From the NCBI GenBank assembly GCA_039621445.1, contig CP154955.1, positions 36,187,123 to 36,251,122 on the forward strand: DNA of 64,000 nt, given 5' to 3'. The notes beneath the pieces are model-generated. The model saw only the letters and a list, made by a program, of their open reading frames with translations, did not search any database and was not told the DNA's origin. The stretch comes from Euglena gracilis. Lineage: Eukaryota; Euglenida; Euglenophyceae; Euglenales. This document shows, piece by piece, positions 54,118-64,000 of the stretch; the stretch's first letter is position 1, and every line of letters starts with the position of its first letter. The position numbers were made by a program, and so were the translations under genes.

Positions 54118-55066
54118 CTATAAACCCCGGGGGGCCTACAAGTGGGTGGGGTTTAATTGTGGACTTGTCACCAAAACAACAAAATAAACATCTCAGGTTT
54201 CTTCAAAATTGGATCAAAAAAAAAACTGCAAAAACCGCACGTGTGCAGTTTTTTCAGAAAAAAATCTGCAAAAAACTGCAAAAAACTGCAAAAAAAACTG
54301 CAAAAAACCCAAAACGTGAAAACTGCAAAAAACTGCAAAAACTGCACGGTGCATATTTTCCACCCCCCTGCCTGGGGGTCACTTTCCGCTCTGGAAAAAA
54401 AAAACAGTCAGTCACTTTTTCCCAAAAAGAAACAACCACTCAGTCAATTTACCCCCTCCCGGGGGGGATCAACCACTCTTGAATGAGCTTATGTTGGCAA
54501 AGCACTACGAGAAACATTCGCCAAAAAAAAATCTCAAAAAAATTCAAAAAAAATTCCGGTGCCAGGCCAGCCACTTCACTTTGTCTTGGCCAGAAAACCA
54601 GTCAGTCACTCTGAAAAAACTAGTCAGTCACACTGGGGTGGGACAGGTGTTTAGCAATGGTTTGATCCCCCAGCTGGAACTCGGCCCGACTGGGGTCGAA
54701 CTGGGGGGGGGGGGGGTGTCAGACCCCAACTCTGCAGGGGGCGCGGAGAATTTTTGTGCATGGGCAAAAAAACCGGAATTTTTCAAAAGAATTTGGGGGG
54801 GCAGTGGGGGATTCCCTGTACGCCATCATTTCGGCCAATTTTGGCAACATTTTGGGTGCGTGGTTGACCCTCCTGGGTGGGGGGGGGGGTGGGCTGCGGG
54901 TGGTTGGGTTTTCGAAAAAAAATAGGTGTGTGCATTTGGGGTCGGGATAAAATCCCCCCCGGGTGAATATATGTCCAGGGCTGGAAAAAAGGCTGCTGGC
55001 AAAAACCTCTTTGCGAGCATTCTAAAAGAAATATGTTCTCTTCATCCCACAATGGCACACCTGTAA

Positions 55067-55176
55067 TTACACTGCAACCAGGACAGGCTTTGGGGCAATA
55101 GGTTGTGTCTCCGTCACTGCTGCGCTCAGAGGATCCTTCAGCCACACATACATTCCATCTGGGCCAGGCAGCTTGG
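55067..55176 (-). CDS. Fatty acid desaturase exon f, copy 2
   Basis: Same sequence as 37805-37914, with the same acceptor and TAA. Confidence 0.7.
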
Positions 55177-56075
55177 CTGGGGAAAAAGAATGGCAGCATG
55201 AACCCCAATGTTTAAAAAAACCTTTGAAAAAGGCCTTTTGGGCCAAAATGCTTTCAACATCCTTAAAATCCAATGTTTCTTCGAAATCCGAGCGAAAAAA
55301 AATGCAACAGCAAAATCTAGACAAAAAAAAAAACCAGTTTCCGGGGGGAAAAAAAACATTTCTGCACCGCTGGAAACATTGTCTATGCACCCAAACTCAA
55401 AAAAATGGGGGTTTCAACTTTTTTAATTTACCCCCGTTCGGTGGCAACCACTCCGTCCCAGGCGGTCCATGAGGGAAAGAAAATCAGCTCATTCGGCCAC
55501 AAGAGGCTGAAATTGTAACTCTAACCACAACATGGATCCTCAAAAAGTGCGACCAGGTCGTTTTTAACGACTCCCCAACATACAATTTTTCACCGACCCC
55601 GGGGGGGGGGGGGTCACTCCACTTTTCGAAAAACCAGTCAGTCACTTGATTTTTCGTAGGGGGGGAGGGGGTCCGGGCCAAAAACCAGTCAGTCACTCCG
55701 AAAAAACCAGTCACCCCGGGGGGGGGGGGGGCGGCCAGGGTTTGATATAAGGACAGGGGGGGGAGGGGGGGGGGGGGGGGGGACACCCCCCCACCTAAAC
55801 AGGTGCGCGGTCAGGGTTACCGAAAATTTTTGACCCCCCAAAACGACCAAAAGTGCCATTTTGGGCAAAAAATGTGGCAAAAATGCAAAAAAATTTCGTC
55901 GCAAAGTGTGTGTGTCTGTGTGTCTGTGTGTCTGTCTGTGTCTCTCTGTGTGTGTGTCAAAAAAATGGTGAAAAGTGAATTGATACAAACCCACAGGCTG
56001 AAAATACAATAAATGTGCAAAGAAACCCACCCACCAATCCACAAACAAGCGCCAGAGATGCAAACACTGGCACAC

Positions 56076-56178
56076 CCACAGCAATGCAATCCCGAGCAAT
56101 CCTCCACACAGCCTTGTGGATGGGCGTGGGGTCGTACAAATAGATATCAGGGAAAGCCTTCTTCAAGCAGTCCGTTGC
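56076..56178 (-). CDS. Fatty acid desaturase exon e, copy 2
   Basis: Same sequence and splice sites as 38807-38909. Confidence 0.85.
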
Positions 56179-57006
56179 CTGAAAAATACCCCAGAAAAGC
56201 CAGACCAAATCAACCCAAATATGCAAAGAAACCGCTGCAAGACCTTTGCTCAGACTTTGGGTCCACCAGACTGGCTCTTTGCACCCCGTTTCCAGAATAC
56301 GCCAAAAAGCACATGCACATCCTCCCAGGGGGATGATTGGATAACTGGCTTAGGGTGTTGGTTCTTTGGCACCGGGGGATTCTGCAAGCAGGGGGTGCAT
56401 CCTGCCGGCTGGGATCGCGAGGGTATTAAGTGAGAGGGGTGGTCCCTGAACCCCCCCCCCCCCGGAAGCGGGGGGTTGACCCCCCTCCCCCGCTGGGCTT
56501 CAAAAAAACCCCCAAAATCGCGTGATGAGGTTATTTCTTCTCCAAAATGACAAAAACAGACGATCCCTGAGGGGGAGGGGGTCTGGACCGGGGGACCAAA
56601 CATCCCCTGTACAAAACCAATGCTCACTTAATACCCTGGGGATTGCTGAGGGTCCCGGGGGTCTCTCTGTCTTCAGAAATCCCCTCCTCACATTTCCGGG
56701 GGCACCAATTTTTAAATCAGTTTCAGCACAGAACTGCTCAGGAAGACCCACTTTTGGGGGGTCAATTTTTCCAATAAAATTCTTCGGCCCCCACTCGGCC
56801 CCCAGGAATCAATTTTTTCCCGATGTCAAGCTGTTCTTGCCGAAAAATGCCAAAATTACTTTCCCATTTTTTGGTGGATTTTGCATTGAATGTGATGGGA
56901 CAGCATTTCCTTAAAGACACCACTGAGCCAGAGATTTTAAAATTCGTTCAACCCAAAACGTCAAATAAATGTGTTTTCGAGTATTTGATCTTCGTCCCCG
57001 TTCAAG

Positions 57007-57732
57007 CAGGGTTTCCCACAAATTCGTGCTGGGGACCCTCAATTCTGATTCGTGATTATTCGTGATTATTCATGATTATTCGTGATCATTCGTGCTACCC
57101 AAAAACCACCCGGTTTTTTTACTAAACCTGCCCAGAAAACCAATGCACACTCCTCATCTGACTTGTGTATCACCTCCAACGGAAGAAATATCAAAAACGA
57201 AAGCTCTTTGAGCACCTAGATTGGCAGACAAAAAGTGAAGCCAATGACGTTGCTGTCGAAGCGTGTGGTGGTGCAACACTGTGCAGTGTCGGTGTCCTGT
57301 CCATGGGCAGAAAAGGTATCACATATTGAACAGAGAAGCGGTGCTCAACATCGACATTGCAGAACATCATGACAGTGGCTTGATGCAATGTCTTCCACAC
57401 ACTTCGGCTTGAAAGCTTGGAACACTCTCCACGGCAGATGCTGTGACGAAACCATGCCAATGTTTTGAATCGATATGGTATTTTTTGGCTGCTTCTGGGC
57501 CGTAATATTTCCACTATTTCGTAATATTTCCACCCTGTTTCCACGTTCGTTTTCCTTTTCAGGAGGATTTCTTCTCGATTGAGGCGTCATTATCAGACGA
57601 AGACACTCTGCAGTGAAAACAAAAACTGTTCCAGGCCGTTTGTGGAAATTCGTGATTATTCGTGATTTTGGAAAATCCCCAAATTCGTGCTGGTTCGTGA
57701 TTATTCGCGGCACGAATTTGCGGGAAACCCTG
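57007..57732. mobile_element. hAT-like element 1, copy 2
   Basis: Same TIRs and TTCGTGATT repeats as 39724-40449; 57105-57120 differs (CCACCCGGTTTTTTTACT). Confidence 0.6.
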
Positions 57733-58213
57733 GTCCAAACCCCAGTCTGGGCATTGCCCCAGCCCTTTGTCCCAAAAGGGGGGGGGTCCTTAATGAATAA
57801 AACAAAATTTCCCGTCCCTTGTCTCAGCTTATGGACCGCCCTGCAGAGGTGGCTGTCCCCCCTCCCCAGCTGGAACTGGGTCCAACCAGGGTCAAACAAG
57901 GAATTTGGACCCTGGGAATTTGGAACTTGGAATTTGAAATTCGGACACTCTGGCAGGGAACTTCTTACTTCTGGCAGCGACGTTCACTCAATGCACAGAT
58001 GGAGATTTGGGAAATCTTACATGGAGCAATGCACACAATGAATTTTGGTGAGTATTTGCCCAAGCAGGGTGTTGCTTTTAAGTGATGATGGGGAAATGGC
58101 GGGAAACAAAAACCACGGAAAAAATTGAAGGAAAAATGATAGGAAGATTTCGATTTTGGGAATTTTAATGATGGGAAAATTCAACTTTTCTCGGAAAATG
58201 GTGGTGCTTTTTC

Positions 58214-59355
58214 CAGGGTTTACTTTCGTGCTGGGAAGCCTGAAATCCGGTTCGTGATTGTTCATGATTATTCGTGATTGTTCATGCTTCCAAAAACCCC
58301 CCAGTTTTATGTTTTCCTTGGTGAAATAGGTGATTCATCTTGGACTTTGGCTTCTTGTGCCTCTTTTACCCCCCCCCCTGGTCGTATGACCGGGTTCCTG
58401 CAACCTGTGACCGGGGGGGGTGGTCATAACACCCCCATGACCTGCAACCTGTGACCGGGGGGTGGTCATAGATGAGGGGGCGGTCGTAGGTGTGTGTGAA
58501 AACTGTCCCAAAATGGCATTTTTTACCCCCCCAAAATGTCCCATTTTTCAAAAATCCGGCGCTTCGCGCCGGCAGGGGGGACCTTATTTTGGGGGGGTCC
58601 ATTTCATGGATTTTTGCTCGGACCGGCCAGGGGGGGGGGACTTATTTTGGGGGGTTAAATTTTTTCGCAACCTGCAACCTGTGACCGGGGGGGGTGGTCA
58701 TAACACCCCCATGACCTGCAACCTGTGACCGGGGGGTGGTCATAGATGAGGGGTGGTCGTACGACTAGGGGGGGGGGGTAATCTAAATATTCAGGTCAAT
58801 GGGGAAAATTTATCCAGGGGAAAAAATTGTTTATCTACCCCCAATAAGCATCTTGCTGACAATATGGCAAGTACAAAAATGGAGGACAAATCTTGACGAC
58901 ACACAAGACGGTTCCTAGAGGCTGAAATTTGATTGTCCCCCCCCCCGAGTCCAAAGAACACCAAAATGGCTAACATGTCAGTCCCAGGATGAAATATATC
59001 GCTTTGCATATGTCTTCTCGGCCCAGTGCACTGAAATATGGCAAACACGGTACCCCATTTCCTCTCATTTTCCATCACTCCACCAAACTGAAAAAGGTGA
59101 CAAAAAGGGGGGGGATCAAAACAAGACAGGTATGACACCTGGGCAGCACGCTTTTGAGGAGTCATTTTTCCACCTCTCTTCCGTGATCTTCTCTCTTTGG
59201 TTGATTAAACAACACCGTCATTCTCAGAAAAAGACATTTCTTCAAGGTGATGAAAAAATCCGGTTCGTGATTGTTCGTGATTGTTCGTGATTTTGCCGAA
59301 GTCCCAAATTCGTGCTGGTTCGTGATTGTTCGTGGCACGAACCGGTGAAAACCCC
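58214..59355. mobile_element. hAT-like element 2, copy 2
   Basis: Same organisation as 40930-42072. Confidence 0.5.
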
Positions 59356-60084
59356 TTTTTTTTCCCACTTGTGAAAAATTTTTTCGGAAAATGACAACTC
59401 GAAACTTCAAAAAATGGTCAAAATGGAAGGTGGAAGAGCAAAAAGAGTCAAAATGGATGTATTCAGGGCATATTTTTTGGTCATTCAAAAAAACAGACCC
59501 CTAAAATGACAGCACGTGCCAGACCCCATCTTTTTGTGTGTGAAATTTGGCTGTTCCAAAAACAAAAGGGCATGGAAAGGGTTGATGAAAAAAAACGATG
59601 GGAAAGAAAACAATAGGAAAAAATGAGTGGTTTCATTTTTGTTTTTCCGAACTGTGGGGAACTCCAACTGTGAGGGTCCAACTCAGAGGCCAATTCTCAG
59701 AGGCCAAATTTTAGGCTGGTTGGAAAAAATCTGCTGGCCCATTGTGTTCCCAGGGCTGGAACTGTGCCTGACCCAGGGTTGAACCGGGTGCAAGGCAAAA
59801 AAAAACAACGAAATTGCAAAAAAAATCTGTCCAAAAGATTGCCAATTATGCAAAAAAATTGATTTTGACCCCAATTTGTCCATTTTTGGCTCTTTTTTTT
59901 TGCACCACCAAAGCAAAACATCCATCACCGTGCAGTCACCCTTCGGGCGGCTGGAAGTAATTGACTCGTTGATGGGAGAGGCTGGAAAAAGGCTGCTGGC
60001 TGGGAAAAAACTGGTTGGCTGAACCCCCCCGGACGAAGGGGTCAAATTTATTAAACAACACCCCGTGCCCAACACCAATGAAAA

Positions 60085-60126
<42 letters not shown>

Positions 60127-60249
60127 CTCCCAAGCATTGTAATGTGGAATGGCTGAGTTGACGTGGTGGGCAACATGCGTGCTTCCAATGCCGTGGTGGA
60201 GGAAATCCATCAGAGGGCCATAGGGGCGATCCACTGTGTGGAAAGCGCC
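60127..60249 (-). CDS. Fatty acid desaturase exon d, copy 2
   Basis: Same 41 codons as 42843-42965 with the THVAHH box. The (GT)n donor tract next to it differs in length and has one interruption. Confidence 0.93.
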
Positions 60250-60263
60250 CTGCAAAAAAAAAC

Positions 60264-60315
<52 letters not shown>

Positions 60316-61731
60316 GAAGAAGATTTATCCTTGCTGACAAAAAAAGCGAAGCAAACAACCTAATTATATTTGATAATGGAATATGCAATGGAGTTGTGTC
60401 AATCTGTTGATGGACTCCCTTTCCTTCCTCTGCTTACATCAGGGATCATGGCAAAACATGCGATTCCACAGATTTCTCATTTCTCAATCCCTCATCACCA
60501 ACAACCACATACCCTTCTGCTGGCTTCTGGCTGGTGCAACGGCCTTCGGCGGGAGGCAGACTTTTATTTTACTATTATTTTATGGTATTTTTATTCCTCC
60601 ATTTCCCTCTGGCAATTACTTGAGTTCTGATGGCTCAGTAAAAGCCATTGGAGCTGAAGGCAGGGGAGACAAATCACTGCAGCCCCTCCCAAAACAGCAA
60701 AAAATATGAAATCAAAATCTTCTTTTTAACAAAAGTTACACCCCCCAGAGGGGGGAGGGGTGCTGGGCAAGCAGGGGGGTTAAGCACTTTCGACCCCCCC
60801 CCCCCGGTTTTGAGTTGTTTATTTTTTGGCCCCCCCTGCGCCGGGGCCCGAAATGTCATTTTCAGGGAACTTTTGTGGGACCCAAACCGAGGGGGGGGGG
60901 GGGGGGCTGCTGTTGGAGCCACCCCACAGCACGGGGGGGAGGGGCAAATCCACCATAATTCTTTTGTGTGTGGGGGGGTGCCCCAAGATTTTTTCTTCTT
61001 TGCCTTCTGTTTCTCAACCGTCCGAGGGCCCCCAAAATAAAAAAAAACCCTTGTGTAGCCAAACCGTTTTGGCAATCGCAGGTCATTTCCAAGGGATTTT
61101 GGGGGCCAATCCCTTTTGTTTCTCAACCGTCCGAGGGCTCCAAAATAACAAAATCCCTGATGTAGCCAAACCAATTTGGGGGCCTATCGCGGATCCTTTC
61201 CAAGTGATTTGGGGGTCCCCCCCCCCTTCCCCCTCCAGTTTTCAGTCGCCGAACCTCTCGCTGCTGAGTGCAAAATTTCAGCCGTTTTTGGGGGATCAAA
61301 AAATCAATTTCTCTGACATTTCTCAAAAAATGGTGGGGAATGAAAGGAAATGTCCAGAGACCTAAGTTGAATCCCTTAAAATGCCCCATCTAACAGCATT
61401 TTGATTTCCCCGCAACTCCCCGCCTGCCCCCCCTAGTTTTGGAAGGGGGGGTCCCCTCCACCCCCCCCCTCCTCCGAGATTCCCATACAAGCCTGGTTGA
61501 CCCCCACAACACCCCCCCCCCCACATTTAGCAACCCCCCCGACGCTCAGCAGCAGTTGGCATGGGTGCTTGGCTGGCTGGACACCCCCCCCAGAGGGTGG
61601 GACAGTTGAGAAACAAAGGGAGTGGAGGCCCGAGTTACAACCATTTTTCGACCAACTTTGGCCATTTTGCCAAAATCTCATACTGAGCCTAAGATAAGAT
61701 ACACACCGGGCGGGAAGCGCCAGAAGCAGGG

Positions 61732-63035
61732 TTCGATATCAGGAGAGGAGGGTGGTCCGGACCCCCCCCCCCTGCGGGCCAGGAGGGGGGGGGGGTGGGG
61801 GGGACACCCCCCACCTAAACAGTGGCGCGGTCCGGGTGACCAATTTTCGGCCCAGCGCAAAGCGCTGGGCCGAAAATTTTTGACCCCCCAAAACGACCCA
61901 AAGTGCCATTTTGGGCACTTTTGCGGCAAAAATTGGCCAAAAATGCAAAAAAAATTCGGCGCAAAGCGCCGGAGGAAAAAATTAGCCCTTTTGGGGGGGT
62001 CCCAGGTACCCCCCCCCAGGGTCGGTCCGGACCCCCTTTAGGTGGAGGGGGGGGGGTGGTCCGGACCCCCCCTGCGGGCCAGGAGGGGGGGGGGTGGGGG
62101 GGGTACACCCCCCCACCTAAACCATGTACGCCCTCCTTAAATCGAACCCTTGCCAGAAGAGGGGGGGGGCGGTGCCCCCCAGTGCCAAACCCCGGGGGGG
62201 GGGGGGGGGGGAACCCCCCCTCCCACCTACCTCATGTCTGCGGAGCTTCCCATACAACCCTGGGGTCAACCGAGGTCAGGCCGTCCTTGGTTGTGGGAGT
62301 CGACAAGGCGACCGACCATGTTTGACCCCCCCCCCTGACAAGGGGGCGACCATATTCAACCCCCCCACCGCATGCCCACGCCAGGGTTCGATATAAGGAC
62401 AGGTGGGGGGGGTCCGGACCCCCCCCCCCGGCGGGCCAGGAGGAGGGGGGGGGCCCCCCACCTAAACAATGGCGCGGTCTGGGTGACCGATTTTCGGCCC
62501 GGCCGAAAATTTTTGACCCCCCAAAACGACCAAAAGCGCCATTTTGGGCACTTTTTGGGCAAAAATGTGCCAAAAATGCAAAAAAATTTCGGCGCAAAGC
62601 GCCGGAGGAAAAAAATGACCCTTTTGGGGGGGTCCCGGCAGGGATGGATGGGAAGCCTTGAGGGGGGGGGGGGGGGTGGGACCCCCCCCTCCCGACACGG
62701 AGGGGGGGCGGGGGTCCTTCGGACCCCCCCCTCCTACCTCGAAACTGAGGGGGGGCCGAAATTTTTTCGATCTCATGGACGGGCAAAGGGCCGGAAATCA
62801 GGTCGAAATCGGTCAAAAACACCTGATTTTTCTTTGAAAATCGATCCAAAAATGCTCATTTTTTGAATTTTGTTGAACACGTTTTTGGGGGAAAACACCA
62901 ACACATCAAAAAATGGGCAATATGGCCAAAAGTCAGCAAAAGGGGTGTTTTTTGCTCATTTTCCGGCGCGCAGCGCCGGAAGAAAATTTTCTGCTATTTT
63001 TGGCACCTGTCAAGGAGGGGGGGGTGGGGGGGTCC
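61732..63035. repeat. Family A and B repeats, copy 2
   Basis: Collinear with 44452-45750. The poly-G/C blocks between them differ in length and in short stretches (62160-62215, 62435-62460, 62660-62725). Confidence 0.85.
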
Positions 63036-63702
63036 GGACCCCCCCTCCCAACATCTAGGGGGGAGGGGGGGGGGCCGGACCCCCCCCTACCCCCTTCCCC
63101 CCCAGGGGGGGGGGGTTGTCGGGACCCCCCCCTACCACCTACCTCAATACCGAAGGGCTTCCCATCCATCCCTGGGTCCCGGGTACCCCCCCCCCAGGGT
63201 CGGTCCGGACCCCCCTGGCAGGTGGGGGGGGTGGTCCGGACCCCCCCTGCGGGCCAGGAGGGGGGGGGGACACCCCCCCACCTAAACCATGTACGCCCTC
63301 CTTATATCAAACCCTGGCCCACGCCCCCTCCCTTCCGAGGGGCTGACCATGATCAACCCCCCCCCAACCCCTTAACGGCGACCACCCCCCCTTCCATGGT
63401 GGTCGCCATTTCCATAATCGCCCCCTTTTTTGACCTTTGGAAATTCCAAAGGTCAAAAAAGGGGGGCGACCATGGTCGACTCCCCCAACCCCATTTCCTC
63501 TGAAATGATCCTCAATGGCCCCCAAACGGTTTGGCAATGCCAAAGATTTTTTCAGGGTCCCCTCCAACGCAAGAAACCCCTGCCCCGCTGCCTTCAACGC
63601 TGGGGAGCCCCTGTAATCCGACCCACGGCGGGGGGGGGGGGTGCTGCTTATAATACCCACTTCCCGGGGGGGGGGGGGACAAGCCCCCTGGGTACATCAT
63701 AC

Positions 63703-63761
63703 CTTTGCCCAGGTGTACTCGTTCTGGTCGAAGTGGGGGATGTCAACGTCAACGTCAAGCA
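63703..63761 (-). CDS. Fatty acid desaturase exon c, copy 2
   Basis: Same as 46419-46477, including the frame problem at its upstream border. Confidence 0.75.
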
Positions 63762-63806
63762 CTGACAATGAGCCTGGGAAATTCCCTTCGGGCTGGCAAT
63801 GCTTGC

Positions 63807-63961
63807 CTGGTGTGCTGCAGCCATGTGTAGCCCACCAGCCATGCATTCACAAAGAGGTATGGCAGGCCGTAATGCAGCAACGGGTACATTGCCCCGAACA
63901 CCTTGCCCCAAGTGATCAGCCCGGCCAGCACAGCAATCACCCCCAGGTCGGACAACAATAC
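63807..63961 (-). CDS. Fatty acid desaturase exon b, copy 2
   Basis: Same as 46523-46677. The matching copy of exon a would be expected about 1.9 kb beyond the window. Confidence 0.9.
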
Positions 63962-64000
63962 CTGGACAGGCGGCGAAAAAAGCAAAACCAACCAAAAGGG

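Larger units (their letters stand above)
53258..64000. repeat. Large direct duplication, copy 2 (leaves window)
   Basis: It starts at the first base after the gap with CTTGCGGAATGCGG and stays collinear with 35992-46716. Differences concentrate at G/C runs (for example 56450-56490 against 39180-39215, and 60795-60840 against 43510-43555), the CA microsatellite and a few substitutions. Confidence 0.95.

Overview
This is a eukaryotic nuclear window that is almost entirely transposable elements and repeats. There is no operon structure, no ribosome binding sites, and no rRNA, tRNA or CRISPR array that I could recognise. The one clear host gene is a membrane fatty acid desaturase of the delta-12/omega-3 (FAD2-like) type on the minus strand. 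It is split by introns of up to 3.9 kb. Its third histidine box (HVAHH) and the flanking NSAIPHYNAWE and YLYDPTPIHKA stretches resemble desaturases of microalgae (stramenopile or haptophyte type) more than those of land plants. Together with DIRS-type tyrosine-recombinase retrotransposons and extreme poly-G/poly-C content, this suggests a protist or microalga; I cannot name the species.

Layout. 1-690: decayed Ty3/Gypsy-like fragment. 690-9702: minus-strand DIRS retrotransposon debris (gag, RT-RNase H-methyltransferase-like, part of the recombinase), broken by a 2.2 kb LTR element (1228-3448) and a 1.3 kb TRIM-like element (5507-6843). 9703-13930: a plus-strand DIRS element with intact gag and RT frames but a damaged recombinase. 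13940-14258: a small terminal-inverted-repeat insertion. 14262-14534: the 3' end of another DIRS element. 14535-26930: a large LTR retrotransposon without pol, with 1.3 kb LTRs, a 4-bp target duplication and an 894-codon membrane-anchor plus Pro/Gln-repeat ORF. Its 3' LTR is split by a full-length, apparently intact DIRS element (22046-26625) whose unoccupied site is preserved in the 5' LTR. The nesting is thus DIRS, then LTR element, then DIRS.

26931-35991: gene-poor sequence built from several dispersed or tandem repeat families rich in poly-G/poly-C runs and short palindromes, including two foldback structures. 35992-46716: 3' half of the desaturase gene plus a frameshifted unidentified gene, with MITEs, microsatellites and repeats in the introns. 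46717-53244: one more desaturase exon, hAT-type MITEs and tandem repeats. 53245-53257: a 13-base N gap. 53258-64000: a near-identical second copy of 35992-46716. Because it starts exactly at the gap, it may be a real duplication, an allele or an assembly artefact.

Functionally, the DIRS element provides Gag, RT/RNase H/methyltransferase-like and tyrosine recombinase for its own circular-intermediate transposition. The LTR and MITE elements look non-autonomous and would depend on enzymes encoded elsewhere.
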